Positions 10,222-25,000 are shown, numbered from the stretch's first letter. The stretch: 64,000 nt of DNA from Arbacia lixula (GCA_963669155.1 OZ022591.1:3625797-3689796), one strand, 5' to 3'. Made by a program: numbers and translations. The notes: a model not told the origin generated them from the letters alone.

Positions 10222-12002
10222 GTACCTAGAGAAAGAGGATGACAAGATAATGTAAAGAGATAGAGGAGGAAAGGAGGAGAGATCTAGGGAGGAAGGAAAA
10301 AAAAGAGAACAGATAGAGATGAATGAAAAAGTCGATGGAATGCCGTTGAAAGATTGATGGATATGAACTTCAAACTGCAGTGGTGAATTTCCGTCATTCT
10401 CTCATGTTCTTATCAGTACATGTACTATGTTTGGTGGTTTAATGGTTTAGTAAATAAGGGCATGTGACAGAGACCGTAAGAATGATGATAAATGGCGATC
10501 ATTCTTGATAAATGTCTACGACCCAAATATTGAAATACTACTCTTCTCCCGCGATTTATTATTCTTGTGTATTCTATTGCTATAACTCCCTTCTGCATTT
10601 TATAATGTTCTTCATTTTTCTCCCTAACTCCTTATCACTCTCTTTTTCGTTCATTATGACACCACGCAGATTGACACTTTTTACCCCCGTCACCTTTCAT
10701 TTTTGTGGTTATATAAACACGATTCGCATCAGCGTTTGGTATATCTCTCTGAATTCACTTCTGTGTAACTCACTTGATGCACTCGGAAATTCAAGTCCGC
10801 TCTCAATGTTATAGGCCAAAATACACAGATCATACACAACACAAACAAACATTCGAGTAATTTTGACTTCAAACCAGTATTTATTTCTTGTTGAAAATGC
10901 ATATATTTTACAATGATATAAATACAGTCAACGACTACTCAAATCCATTTATATGTATAAACTTCGAACTTCTCTTGAAATAAGAACTAAGGACATGTTT
11001 CTGTAAGTACGAGAATACATAAATGAACGATACATTTTCAAATTCAATGCCATAATATTATTTCGTACATCAACTTGGCGCAACAGGCATGAGCACATCA
11101 GAAGATCTATTCCAGGGTGTGGTGATACGGCCCCTAATATGTTGATTTCTGAAAAGAAAAGAAAACATTCAATGGAGCTATAGAATGATTGTTTGAACCG
11201 TAAATTAGAATTATAGTCTTGTCTTTGCATTTATTACAATTTCTTTTCTTTTTTTGTTTCCCTCCAACTTTTGCGTCTAAATGTTCTTCTTTTAATCAAT
11301 TTATTTTTCTCATTTCAGGATGGAGGGTTTGCTAGAGAGATACATTATAACCAACATTGATCATGTTGATTCTACATAATTTTCGATACCCCATGGCAAC
11401 GCCATAACCATTTACATTTTAAATCACACTTGAATATATTACCTAGACAATGTTCCGTGCTATAATCTGAAGAACAACAGCATCTGGCAAAACTATTTAC
11501 TCTAGCAGCAGTCAACATCACAAACGCAAACGACAGCTTAAACAATTCAATAAACACATTTTGTTATGGCGCAGATGCGGAAGACTTTCTAACAAAAGTA
11601 AGGAAAACAAGAACATACAAACTTATATGACCTATACACAACATTGAAGACGATATGGTCTACTATTTGAATCACTACGCGTTTCTAATACAACATAACA
11701 TCATCATAACTAGTAATAATTTAGAATCGTATGAATAAGGCTTTCATGCTTTCAGTATGTCTTCCTCATTAGAATAAAGTTTTGCCATGCTCTGACCGTA
11801 TACAGAAAAACATATAGCCAGTAAACATATGTACACAATTTGGTAATTTACTAGGGGCACTATGTTTTGCAAAATGGTATCGTCAGACAAGATTTAAAGA
11901 ATATTAGCACTCGATTTATCATTACAGCTACGGTTAGTTTCGATTATAAAAGGATGGGCACATGCATGGCAGGGGGGTTAACACTTCCCCCTTACTATCG
12001 TC

Positions 12003-12055
12003 TGAGATAGAAAGAGGGAGAGAAACAGAGACAGAGACAGAGAGAAAGAGGGAGG

Positions 12056-12086
<31 letters not shown>

Positions 12087-12168
12087 TGAGAGAGAGAGAA
12101 AGAGAGAGAGAGAGAGGGAGAGAGAGAGAGAGAGATAGAGATATAGAGAGATAGGGGGGGGGGGGGTA
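12003..12168 (+). repeat. Long (GA)n-(G)n purine tract
   Basis: About 165 bp of nearly pure purine on the plus strand, ending in 13 G residues. The leucine/serine-rich open frame on the minus strand here is translated CT repeat. Confidence 0.95.
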
Positions 12169-13482
12169 GGTAGTTGCTAACGAAAGGGGGGATGGAAGAT
12201 GAAGAAACACTTGTCTTGTGTTATCACGTGTACATGTATACAAGAATAGTGGATTGGAAGAAAAGGGACGTTGTTTGTAAGTAGGAAAGATCGGGATAGC
12301 GAAGCAATAATTAAAAAAAAATACACAAGAAGAAAAAGATCACGAAGAAGTACAAAGGACGGTGAAAAAATATCACACAGAGTGTATATCAATAGTTTGA
12401 AAGAATACAAAACCGAAACAGGCGCGACTGAACAACATTTGTAAGATGAGTTGGTGGGGTGATGGCGGGTGAGGAGGTTGTAGTTCTGGAACAATTGTGG
12501 AATAATTTCCTTTAATGGCACAAAACCTCCCCAATAAAACCGTATGGTGAATACAGTGACATCGAGATATAACTTCCGATGGCAGTTTAATAGCATTAAT
12601 CCTGATCGAATTACACTACGTGCATCAATACACATCCCTATCCAGGCTCCTGCCACTAGCTAGAGTTCCTCTCCAAGAATAATACCCCGACATCTAAGAT
12701 GAACAATTTGGCAGATGAGGAAAACGCCTAAAATTTATGGTGTTTGTGCCTAGTGGGGGACTCTTAGGGCAATGAACTCTGTGCCCAATAAACAGAATGA
12801 ATGCCACGATACCAGGATGCGATGGGGAATACCGTCTCGCATGACCGAGAGGAAATCTAGTTGTGACAGTTTCCTAGGCACGTGTCATTCCGGTTCGAGA
12901 AACGACCTATGTGGATTTCTGGAGCAGCACTGAGAAGCGAACTTTGCCTGTTGAAGATATGTCACGGTGCTTTCACACGGAAACGGATTGCCGTTGCCGC
13001 TTGCTGTCCATACTTTGCCGCGACGGCTTTCCCGTCGAGGTAAAGCGTGAATAAATTCTTCACCTGGCAATATATGAATGCCATGGTGATTTATATGTCC
13101 GCAAGAGGCGAGGAAACGTGTGACAGGCCGTAGAAGAGTGGAGTTTAATGCTAAGAGTTAACAGTGTGCCGCCTTTCTGTAAACGTACCGCCTTTGTGTG
13201 AACGTACCGAATTTGTGTGAACGTATCTAAATTTGTCTGGAAACCCTATATTTATGATATCAACGATGTTGTTTTACAGGCACATATGCACGAGGGTCAG
13301 GACAAGATTATATACTGCTTACTGGAGCAACACTGTAACAAGAGATCTAATAGGGTTACGGAACGGGGGCAAGATTTCAGAGAAAAGCAATGTAAATCAT
13401 GGATGTTGTTGAATTACTCGGGGGGAAATAAGAAAAAAACACTATGTCTCTGATATTAAGTCAGGATTTGTATGCTTCTTAA

Positions 13483-13640
13483 GGCCATCGCACATGACAC
13501 GATCCATGTGCGACGCTGCAAATGACTGAAACGTAGGACCCGAACATTGAACAATATGTACAATAATGTGACGTCATATTTCAAGGCATAGGCCCTTACG
13601 ACTGCACAGTCGTGCCAAAATCGTGTAATCTGCGGTGGCC
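13483..13640. mobile_element. MITE-like element, GGCCATCGCA family, copy 1
   Basis: The left end GGCCATCGCACATGACACGA and the right end (reverse complement GGCCACCGCAGATTACACGA) match as inverted repeats. Related copies lie at 30613-30764 and 47257-47414. Confidence 0.65.
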
Positions 13641-14191
13641 GTTCATAAATAGACACGATTCTTGCAAGACATCATATACATGCATCTAGACGCAACGGAT
13701 TAGGCTGGAATGATAAAGCATGTAGCCCTAAAAATAGCATACAAAATAACACGATAGGCCTACTACTGAAAATGAATACCACAAGCCTCCTAAGTTCTAC
13801 ACTATTCACACGTGTTTCTGTTTAATGCGATGTAAACAGCATTAACACGGCCCTACTATTAAATAGATAACCGAATGTATATTCTGCAGAAAAAACACAA
13901 TCTTTAACTTCAACCACCTTGCGACATATACACTAATATAGCCGAAAAGAAGACACGGCTAAACACGCTAACATAATCATTACCTATCTCTTCTTTGCAT
14001 TTGTCAATGGATTCGAAATAAATAGATGAGTGAATACAGGCTATATGACATGAAGGCACACGATAATGAAAGTACTGAGTCGGCACTACGTTTTTGGTAT
14101 GATATCATCTACATATACATACCCTCGGTATTAGACAAGATGAAAGAAAACAAATTTCCGTATTTTCACCAAGGATGAAGACAAGAAATTC

Positions 14192-14197
14192 TTTATT
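14192..14197 (-). terminator. Polyadenylation signal AATAAA (TDC-like gene)
   Basis: AATAAA on the minus strand, 62 nt after the TGA at 14261-14259. It implies a short 3' UTR ending near 14175. Confidence 0.6.
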
Positions 14198-14258
14198 ACA
14201 TTTAATAATTTTGTCATGTTTTCTCGTTTGAATATGCATAACGACTTATGAATACGCA

Positions 14259-14801
14259 TCAGAACACCGTCATGCGCCGCCTATATAACCTGCTTTTGTT
14301 TGTCGTTGGTGAGCCGTTGTCGAAACTTAACCTCTGAACCCGGAAGCTCTCTTTGAGCTGACCAAACGCGTCGATCTCGTACGCCATGGGGCGCTGGAAC
14401 ACGCTCTGCTTCCGGCGGCGATGATGCGCTGTTGACTCGCTGGCGGTACGCGGTGCACGGTGGTTCGCCTCCTCGCGAACCGCGCGCATATCGCCAGTGT
14501 TCAGGGCGTCGTTGAAGCGCGTGCGCAGACCTGCCATGTGATCTTCTTTCTCCTCAGCGTTGTTGTCATTCACCTGACCGTTTTCCTTGGCGTGAACGTT
14601 GTCCTCGTCGCTCTCCGTACCGCTGCTGCCGTTATCGCTGGTGGCGTTGCTGCTGCTTTCTGACGGTGATGTCGACGTCAGTTCCGGTTCTTCCCGCATC
14701 ATCTCCGCGTACTGCGAGCTGGTCGTGTGCATGAAGGCGGTGATGCGCAGATCCAGCACGGACGGCCGACGCTGACGGGGTGCCCGCTGCGACTGGCAGA
14801 C
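14259..14801 (-). CDS. Tdc: TDC-like exon 14 (residues 473-652 and stop): long low-complexity tail
   Basis: The acceptor TTCCTAG precedes [20 protein letters not shown] and the frame stays open to TGA at 14261-14259. After about residue 500 the tail is Ser/Glu/Asp/Asn-rich ([20 protein letters not shown]), then acidic, then basic with RRRKQS and RLSF, which could be basophilic kinase sites. It is predicted to be disordered. Invertebrate TDC and vertebrate HDC also have C-terminal extensions, but I see no motif shared with them. Confidence 0.9.
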   Translation of the reverse strand, partial: VCQSQRAPRQRRPSVLDLRITAFMHTTSSQYAEMMREEPELTSTSPSESSSNATSDNGSSGTESDEDNVHAKENGQVNDNNAEEKEDHMAGLRTRFNDALNTGDMRAVREEANHRAPRTASESTAHHRRRKQSVFQRPMAYEIDAFGQLKESFRVQRLSFDNGSPTTNKSRLYRRRMTVF

Positions 14802-17800
14802 CTAGGAATAAACGAATTGATAGACATAATAGGTAGGTATAAACATAGAGAGAATCTATGTGTACACGACTCTAGATTATTTCTTCACTTATGTGCCGTA
14901 AATTTAAACTCCTATGTACCAATTTGTGTGAAGGAATAATCATAGTCCAGTAATAAACAAAAAAACCCCCCAAAAAACACGTAATGTACTATAGATCGAT
15001 AAAGTTTTATTTACCTCATATTGGTAATCTAGCTGTTACCTGATTGGTTGAGAAGTAGATTGAACTATCCTAGCAAAAGCATCTTCTGAACATAAATATC
15101 GGTCTTTAGTACTTTATTCGGATAAGTAGCTGGCAAAAGTTCTTTATTAGCATAATTTACATAATAACTGGCGGCCACCTTGTGCTTGAGTATCTAATGG
15201 CAGTTTTTGTGTTAACTTTTTTTTGCGTGACCAAGTTTGAAAACCGCGTAGACTTCAGTGCATTAATATGCCGATTCGCGAATATTTTTTTGCCAAACAG
15301 CAGTGTCAGGTAAGCTGTCCAAAATAAACTCCATTAAAGAAATCCATCGATAATTTCCAAAATATATAAAATATGCTTATTGATAAAATGAATTTAAGGT
15401 AATACGACTGTTTTATCGTGGCTGATGCTAACTTAAATATGCTTAAGGTCATGCAAGATGGCAATGTTGATGTTTCTAAACCTATTGTTCAGCCATTCGT
15501 TTCAGCCATTAATGGATCAACCTACATATATCATGACATCATCTGCTAATTTGCTACGCAAATACACGTACATGTAGAAACACAGATAATAGTGTCCTTT
15601 CTGGAATACTAATTACTGATATTAGGGATAATTACTTTGCCCATTTTTGCGATTATGGGATCTCTTACAATGGATAAACAGAAAACAGTATTATTCTTTA
15701 AAAAGTAATGAGGATACCTTGTATTCATTCTATTCAAAACTTTAAAATCAACGGAATGTACCTAACAATGCGGATGCAAATATTTTGTGTAATGTATAAT
15801 GTATAATATTTTGTATAATGTAACTAGTTTACCAAGATTTTTGAGGACTGTTTTCCCATACAATCTATCACATTCCCAAACAAGTGAAATAGAAAACTGT
15901 GGATGAATCATGAGTTATTACAATGTATGCCGTTAACGACACAAGTTATAAAAAACATATATTTTAAGCATTCGACCTCGTATAAAGAACGAAACATCGA
16001 AACTTTGAAATAATTAAATTAAGACAAGCAAAGTTTGTATATTATATCATTTTCACAAATTTAATATAATGAAATATGACATCAAATCTACTTGGAAAAT
16101 TACAAATAATATATTGCAGAAAAAATGAGAAATATAACCATATTGCACTTTTAGCTCATATTGCGTTTGTAAGAGATAAATATGAAATAGCAAAAGCGTT
16201 GAAAACATTTTTGTGCATATTGGCCATAGAATCAATGACTGGTAGGAAAACCAAAAACTGAATTTGAATCTCACCTAATAGTCTCAATGAACACTCTTTA
16301 TATTTCAAACCCATTGAATGCCGAGAAATATTGGATATAGTTGCAACTATTAAAAACACTAACAGTGGAGGAGTTGACTCAGTTAGTACTGAAACAAATT
16401 ATTTCATTAATTTGTGCACCATTACCAATTACGTCAAATATTCAAGTTGGGATTGTCATATGATCCCCAAAACAACAAAAACAGCACGAGTTACCCATAC
16501 TCACAAGATAGGTCATACAAATGATGTCAACAAATATACACCAATCTGTGAACATGTTTTTTTCTTAAACAATACTAGAACGATGTATATGTAACAGAAT
16601 GATGTCTTTAATAGAAAAGCAAACGTATCATTTCATAGTCATTGTGGGTTTAGACAGTGGCACTCTACATCTCATTTGGAACTTATACATTATTCCTATA
16701 CTCCAGAATGTTTACACTCGCTGTTTTCATTGATTTAACAAAATATTTTTATGTTATTTATTGCCAAACTAACATGACTAAGTTCCAATGAATTATTTAC
16801 AAGAACGTGAGCAAATCACATTTTCGAATGAATGTTAATCTGAACTCAAGCCTAAATGTATTACATGTCCACTTCCCCAGCGCTCTACCCCGGGACCACC
16901 CCTTTTTTCATATATATATGATTGACCAAATTATCATTGAAACTTATCAATGAAACATAATCATCTAATTATCATATATCTCAACTGTGCAATACTATTG
17001 CTAGACATGTAGGTGAAGTAAGTAAAATACAATTTCTTCCTGAGGTTGTTTAGAAGATGCTGTATCATACTCTTATACAACCGTAGTTGAATTATTGTCT
17101 TTCAATCTGTAGTATCACGAGTAAATGTAATATTTCCCGAATGCATGTGTTACAGAAAAGAGTTATAGTATTTATATACGAATTATTTTCCATTCTTCAT
17201 ATACATCCCATTCATCCTCTTTTTGTTAAATTGAATATATTACCGATGTTTGATATGAATTCACTATGTGTTTCAACATTCAATTGCTATGAAGATGTAT
17301 TCTCTTAACCATTCAAAGACTACTATACTAGTATTTCCAATTGAATGGTCAGATCCACTCATACAATACACGAATCGCAAATAATTTTCACACCCCTATC
17401 GCCCACACCTGTATATCAAAAAGAATTCTCTTTTTTGACAAGCCTGCGTGATTATTTTGGTTCCCAACAAATTTGTTAATATAGATGATTATGTATTTTT
17501 TTACATCATGCTTTTGTAAAGTGGAAATAAATTGAAATTATAATTGAAAATCTGTTCAGGGATGGTCTAAATATTGCGTCATTGACTTTTGAGCTATTAG
17601 TGACATTATGTATTCCTTGGTGACTGAATTTTTTTGTTCGGCACTGCGCCTCTCAGAATACTAATAATTTTAGGTAAAGCCTCTCAGTGCATGGTACATT
17701 TATTGACTATCTTCCCATCCTGTTCGTTTTTGGAGACAAACCCTGTCATCAAACTCTGGACCGCTGTCTCACCTCATCGGCCACCGTGGTGATCGCGGTC

Positions 17801-20800
17801 CAGGCGTAGCGGACGTCGTCCTCGCTGGCGTACTGGTGGCACACGGCGAACCTGATGACGTAGGTGCCGTTGAGCGAGGAGGGGATCATGTGTAGCTTGC
17901 CCGAGTCGTTGATGTTCTTCAGCAGTCTTTCCGTCAGACTGTTCTCGCCCTGGGTGGAAAAAACAAAGACTCTTTTCTTAGTTTCATTCTCAATATAAAA
18001 GAGTTAAATTCAACAAATTTCTTTTTTTGATAGTAATATGTGGATATGGATATTGATATTGTTTATGAACAATTACAAAACAACGTATTCGTACTACAAT
18101 ATGTCACTTAGGCCTGACGATGTCAACGTTTTTAAATACATTGGGGTACAGATTTTCTTTTACATGCAATTGCTGCTAATTAAGAAAAATAACTGAGGCC
18201 CAGCTTTTAACGTTTAATGGAACTATGTTAATTCATAGCAACGTCTTTTTCTTGATTTTTTGCCACAAGGTTGGTTTGGTATCAAGTTAGTCGACATGTT
18301 TTTAATTATACACCACTGGAATTCGATTTAACATAAATAGTTTTAAATCTGACAGCACTTTCTGTATACAACGTGTTCAATCTAACGCTCTAACTTTTGC
18401 AAGACAATGTATATGTATACAGGTGTCTCGAAACACATATCGGCTATGTTACTTGGAATGTGGTTTTATACAAGGGGCGCTCGAGGCAGTAAGCGCGGTC
18501 TTGACCGTTAAACCCTACACCCCTGAGGTAAATCTGAACAACAATTTATCCCCACTTTCTGCCAACACCAGATCCCCGTACGTCTCGGGGATAGGACAAG
18601 AAAGTGCTACATCAACGGATATTAATAGGGCGCAGCGAAGTTAATGATGTTTGAAGCCAAAAGTTCAGGTCTTGAAGTGGAGCATAAATCACTGTTTTTA
18701 TTGTCGTGTTTCGTCCACCTTTGTCGTTGGGAACAAGCACCAATAATTTATTGTTGTTGGTATCACTTTCCAGGTAGATTACTCTGGAAATACCTGTGAA
18801 CAAAAAATGCGAGTGTTTTCTATACACAAACATTGAGATTGTGGATGTCGCATTTCATGCTTGTGTCAAATTGATATGTTTGGTCCTACTTTTGATCCTA
18901 ATATATTAAACTAATCTTTTGATTGGAGTTCATGCAAAATAATAGACCGTCTTTTTCTGTGGCGGTGGTGGTGGTTGGGGGGGGGGGGGGGTAGGGGAAG
19001 GATCATTGCCCCCCTCCCCCCAACCCCCTCCCATCAACCGCAACATGTAGTTGGTAGACGGCCGAGAGACGTCTCTACAAATTAAAGTCGAGGTATTAGA
19101 ATGATAAGCTGCAATAAGCGTCAGGTCATCGCGCGACTGTCAGCCACATAAATGATAACAATGCCACACTGACAGGTAGGCCTAAGGACTTAAGCATCTG
19201 GATGGCAATGCGTCATTTTGACACCAGTATTACACACAAATACCATAGAGCAGCATTTGATGTGACACTGAAAGAGTAAAGGATTATCAATGGGACGAAA
19301 TATGAACAAAAAATGCCAAAATGATGTTTTACCTTTAGCCTGAAGCAGACAAGTCCCATCGTGACCTCACCCACGACTTCGAACCGGTTGTCGTTCCACA
19401 CCAGCTCCTCGAAGGCCTTCGCCTGCTTCACGTGCTGAGATGGTGATGGAGGACGGTGAGGAGGAGTGGAAGAAACAACGGGGGAGGAGATGAAGGGGAG
19501 GAACGGAAGAGGAAGAGGAGAAGGGAGAGGGGCAGGGCGAAATAAGGAGGAAAGGTAAGGAAGATGTTAAAGTAAGAATAAAGAGGTTAGAAAAGGAGGT
19601 GGAATATGAGGGAAGAGGGAAAGAAGAAATGAAATAAACACAATGATATCATGAACATATTTAACCACAATGGTCATAGATTCAAATTCAATCCATTCGA
19701 TTGCCAGCAAGAAGCCCCTTCATCAGGCCCGATGTGATGTTTAACCGCTCACCCTTTGATGTGGTATAGTGCTATGTTGATTGATTGATTGAAATAGATC
19801 TACTGTTCTCCGTGACCTTTCACCTTTTGTATCCTTCAACCCATATTGTTCCGCATTTGGTAGAATTACATTCATGGAATTAGGTAGCCTGGCTTTCATG
19901 CTTTTGGACATTTTTAATCTAAATTAAAAGACTTTTCATTTCCATTCTTATTTCCCCCACTAGGAAGTGAGCAGGAGATAAAAACGGGGAAGATAAGTCT
20001 AATGCAGCCAACCCCCTTTCTTAAAGGTGATATTCTTAGGAAATAAAATCAAATAAATATAGTTTATTTTATAATTGAATGAGTTATTAAAGCAATATAT
20101 GCAGCTAACATGCCACGAAAGTGTTCAGTTTTGTGTTTAATGAAAGTCAAGTTTTACTAAATTGACTCTCTTCCTGACCTACGAAATCGCCTCAGGGAAA
20201 GTGGCGTTGTGTGTGCGTCACAGCCGGGATACGCTTCACAATGACCATTGTGTATCACACCTGTTAATCCACTAGCAACTGCCATCACAATTTCATTAAC
20301 AATGCATGATGCTTCTGGCGGAAAAGAAGCTGCGGATTGGTATGTTTGATGCACAATAACGCCTCCCGTTTCTTACGTCAGACCTAAAGGCCGTCTCGGA
20401 TGACAGGAGGGCAAATTTGTCCCCGAGAGTACGGTGATTGTTTTCACCTTAATTTCGCTTTTTGGAAAGTGATATATTGTTTGAATGTCATCCGAGCTCA
20501 TTGTATGGCTTATAAGCTTTCTGTAGATGAATATCTTCATATTTTTGGATTTTCTATGAATATCACCTTTAAATACTTTGAATTTAAAAATCCGTAATAC
20601 CATGTTCATAGCGCGAGCGCCACGCACATTTCCTAGGGAGTAGGCCTATTCTATTCCCCTGCACGATATGGTCGCATACATACACATGCACACATACGGG
20701 CTCACAAACCACGCACCTGTCATCAAGCACGTCCTAATGAGAAACAGTCATAATGGTTAAGAACACATTGTGAAACGAACTTTGATAGTGGAGACTTATA

Positions 20801-22423
20801 GATTTCCACGATTATCCATGAAAATGGCTTGGAGCTGCTCTTATAAAAATGCGATTGCGTCACGTTCACCTGGTTGTTACAAGAGGACATGCTAATTCCA
20901 CGTTACAGTCACAGTTACAATCACAGTATTGGCAAATTCAGCTCTCTATTGTCGATTTAGGAGAAGGTGAGTGAGCATACGTGTGACTTTAATCCCAACA
21001 TAAGAAATTTAAGATTGTTTGCACGGCGCCAAGTATGGTGTGAAAAGGTGATGAGGGCGTGGAAGGGGCAAGGGAGGAGCGCACGATCTACCAAAAACGC
21101 GAACTTTTGAACCTAAAACAAACGTAATTCATACTCATCCTTCCAGAGAGTAGGCTGGTTTCCAGACAGTTGAGCGTATTTGTAAACCTATCTCTTAATT
21201 GAAATGGTTTGGTTGCAGCAAACTAATCATTCTCGATTTCATCTTCGGCTCCCCCATTGAGACAATAAGAGAATAATACAGTGACTAATCTTAGAATGAT
21301 ATAGGAGATTATATATTTATTTTTCAGTTTGGATCATATTATGTCATACAGTCTGGGAGTCAGGCTATGTAGAGAGGTACAACTAGCTTCAGCGGGAAGA
21401 GTATACATGATAATACAAAAAAAAAGAGACACAGGTCACTAAAATGATTATGTTGCATATTATGTTGTCTTAAAATTGTATGATTTATGGGACTCTAGTC
21501 CAACTTTTATTGACTTTAAGAATTCATAAATCTGTCGAGTTGCACCCATTAGCTGTGCGACTGTTTACTCACTATAGGTAAATAATAAGTTGTGCCCCCA
21601 ACCTCCCCCCCCCCCACTCCCATCCACCCTCTCCCAGTCTCGCATTATTTCTCTCACTCCCCATCCCACCCCTCTCCCTCCTCTTTACCACATATTACTG
21701 CTACGCTGTTGTACATTTGTCATCCCCCTCCCTATACATTATGCCATTGTTTCTCTGCCTCCGTTCAATGTACACCCCCCCTCTCTCTCTCTTTATTTCT
21801 CTTTGTCTCTCTCCCCCATCCTTCTCTTTGTCTCTCTCCCATCTCCCCCCCCCCTTCCCTCCCCCACCCCTCTTATCCCCTCCCTCTGTTTCTCACTCCA
21901 TTTCCCTCACGTTCTCCTCCCACCGCGAGCACGCAGGCACTTAGAGTAGACGGAGATCTGTTGAAAGAAATATCCACCCAATCGAATGCACTTTACAGTC
22001 AGTGCCCCTTGTGAGTGGATCTTGTGATCTCTCGATAGGACCCCTGAACAAAAAATATCTCACAGAGATGAGTTCTCAGTCAGAGATATCGTAAGTCTTA
22101 ATGGCGCAAGCCTCTGGAAAATAGAAATAGGTTTATTTGGGGAGCCCCACCCCTCCCCTTCTATTTAAACTTGATAAAAAGGTCGCAGAACTTGGCAGAA
22201 GTACTATGCTTGATTTTCAACTAGATGCATGCCAGTTTGTGTGTGCGGCAGACACGCCAATATTACACCAACTTTTATTTATTTCATTTCAAAATGAACC
22301 AAATGATTAACTCGAATTTCGAAATGAAAACTATGTATATTGTTGTTAACGCTCCCTCATTAGTCAGTCAGTTAGTAAACATGTTTACACACTTAACAAA
22401 TTTGAAATAAAATTTCAAAAGAA

Positions 22424-22484
<61 letters not shown>

Positions 22485-24964
22485 CACACACATCTATAGC
22501 GTAGGCGTTTGATTATCAATTGGACGTGCATCAGATGTTTTATCTTTCTCTCCACATCCTCTCCGATACTCCGTATGTCAGTCAACATTCTGACCCCTTA
22601 ACACTTCTAGAGCGATGCTCCTGTGGGAACAGTCTCGACATGCGATATGAAATATTGTATCCGACTTGTTGTTATGTTCTCATGTGTGGGCTACAACCTG
22701 GCCTGGCTTCAAGGCGTAGGGCATTTCTAATCCCAACTTGAAAAATAGAATCTAGGACACATAAGACCAGACATTTTATCATTCTCCTGAGGTGAGTCGG
22801 CGAAGAAATTGAGAATGATTAGTCTACTTGAGACGGACCCTTTATTGAAAAGTGTGGATTAAAATTGCCCAACCGCCTGGAAGCAAGGTTAGTTACAACC
22901 CATCGCGGGTTCCCACTTCTTGATCGCCTGACAACATGGCCACATTCTTCTCGCGAACTTTCAGTCGGCTTGACGTCATGCGATACAAGACTTGCCAATT
23001 TCACGCGATTTTCCACCAAAAAATTGAAATTGAAACGATTTTGTTGGTGTTTGTTTTTGTTTCCAGAGTGGTATTTTTTTTTTTATTTCCGGTACGAATC
23101 CATCTGGAATGTTTGTCCACCAAGCACGGTATTTAAGTTGTTCCGTGTCTCAGCCGTACAATGAATGCTGGCTAAGAACTACGAGGAATGGGATGTCCAC
23201 GAGACCTCACAAGTAGAACACACCCTTCACCGTAAGAGAATTTAAGATCGCCACGACTGTGAACGTGACCGTGTCTGTCATTGTGACGTGATTTGTGTCC
23301 TATTGCAACATATACGTGGACGTGACGCAACACGTTGGCTATGCATCGTATTCTAATGAAAATCTTCCTCTCGCTGCCACAATCGTGGTGATGTAAACTC
23401 TGTATTGATTGTCGGCCTTTAAAGGAATACCCCCTTCCCTTTTCTACAAAGGTGTCATTAAATCAAACTGTTGAGAAAATTCAACTCTCTGAAACTGTTT
23501 TTCTTATAAAGACATATTAGGTATCTAATAAAGATCGCCTACTCTCGTGTCTCTAATGTGAAAATAGAATAAGCCTCTATTTCCAATCTGGTTTATTCAT
23601 CCTAAAACACAATAGTAAGACAGGGCACGCACCATTCTGCAATACCTTCATTTCTATAAGTTGCGATTCATATCAAGATACATTATTTTAAAACATGAAT
23701 CTCTGATGTGATAACAAGTAATGGCTATCAAAATATTAAAAGGCATATTTTCATTATGATAATGCTTTACATGTCGCACAGGCTAATCAGTCTCTCTTTC
23801 TCAAATGTTGTGAGTTAATTGGGAGTGTCAAACACTAGCCTGTTAGACACTATCGCACCGGTAAACCTCTCAATGGAGTGATTATGTTTAGAGCAATTTG
23901 TCTCGACAACATGCTCTTATGACGACACCACTTCGGTACTCTTTTAACCGCCAAGAGGTTAAGGAAAGTTGATGTTAGTTATCACTTGTTCCTACTAAGC
24001 GAGACAAGAAAACATTTCCTGACTTACATTTCGGATGTACTTTTGCAGTCCTTCCACCCCGTACGTCCTGATGACGAACCACAGCTTGAGGGCGCGAAAC
24101 CGTCTACTCAGGGGTATCGTCCAGTGCTGCAAAATGGATCGGTATATCACAATGATAATAATGAATTGATAATACCGCATTAATTTTTTTATTCCTTAAT
24201 CCATCTTCTTATACCAGAGTATCCCCATCAGTAAGCAAATCACTATTTTCCCGGGGGCCTTGGGTAGTGGGTACATCGAGCAACAAACCCGTCCCAAAAT
24301 TCATCGCGCAGCCACATTCTGATTTTGTTAACAATTATGTCCGCTTCGGAGCTCAAATGCTTCAACATGAATTGAAATCAATGTATCTTAAATAACAAAA
24401 TATAAATAATTACACTCACCCTATAATCTATTGCAGCATCTGTATAGGGGGTAAGATAAACAAAATGAAAAATAATGAAATTAGTAACTCCTTGTTTAGT
24501 TTTTCTTGTATTCATCCGAGGTAATCCTTACAGTATTGACAACTTCCAAGAAGCGTTAACATGAAATCACATACAACAATGACCAGGTGTAACAATATCA
24601 TACGCAATATAAATTATGAAACGCAATGTATACGAAAAGAAACAAAAGTCCTCAATGATCACTTTTTTGCTTGCAGTACATGAGGTACATATTCTTTAAT
24701 TAAATTAGTTTATTTTTTATCATGTCCTATAATGAGGCTTTACAAAATTCAATTTGTTTGTGATTGCTCTTCAAAGATACATTGGCTTTGACATTTAACT
24801 TTGTTCAGTTGTACGTTAGAATTGTAACGTCTTCTTACCGTCATTTTCATGTTGGAGATACAGTGGGTTCACATTGAAAGTACTAGTGAGAGCGGTCTTG
24901 TCGCGTACCCTGAGAGAAAGGGAATGGTACAAGAAGAGAGAGAAAGAGAGAGAGAGAGAGAGAG

Positions 24965-25000
<36 letters not shown>

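Larger units (their letters stand above)
10222..14170. other. Intergenic region between MIC10 and the TDC-like gene (tail to tail)
   Basis: Mostly AT-rich unique-looking sequence. It contains the purine tract at 12003-12168 and a GGCCATCGCA-family element at 13483-13640. No coding exon is supported. Confidence 0.5.
19435..24027 (-). other. TDC-like gene intron 11 (largest internal intron, 4.6 kb)
   Basis: Contains purine-rich sequence (19440-19640), a CT-rich tract (21600-21930), two AGCCTGG-family elements, a (CA)n repeat and part of an ACTAGCC-family element. Between them I see no coding sequence. Confidence 0.6.

Noticed and set aside
21590..22014. 140-residue Pro/Ser/Leu-rich open frames
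   Set aside because: They translate a CT/C-rich tract in several frames at once, so they reflect composition only.
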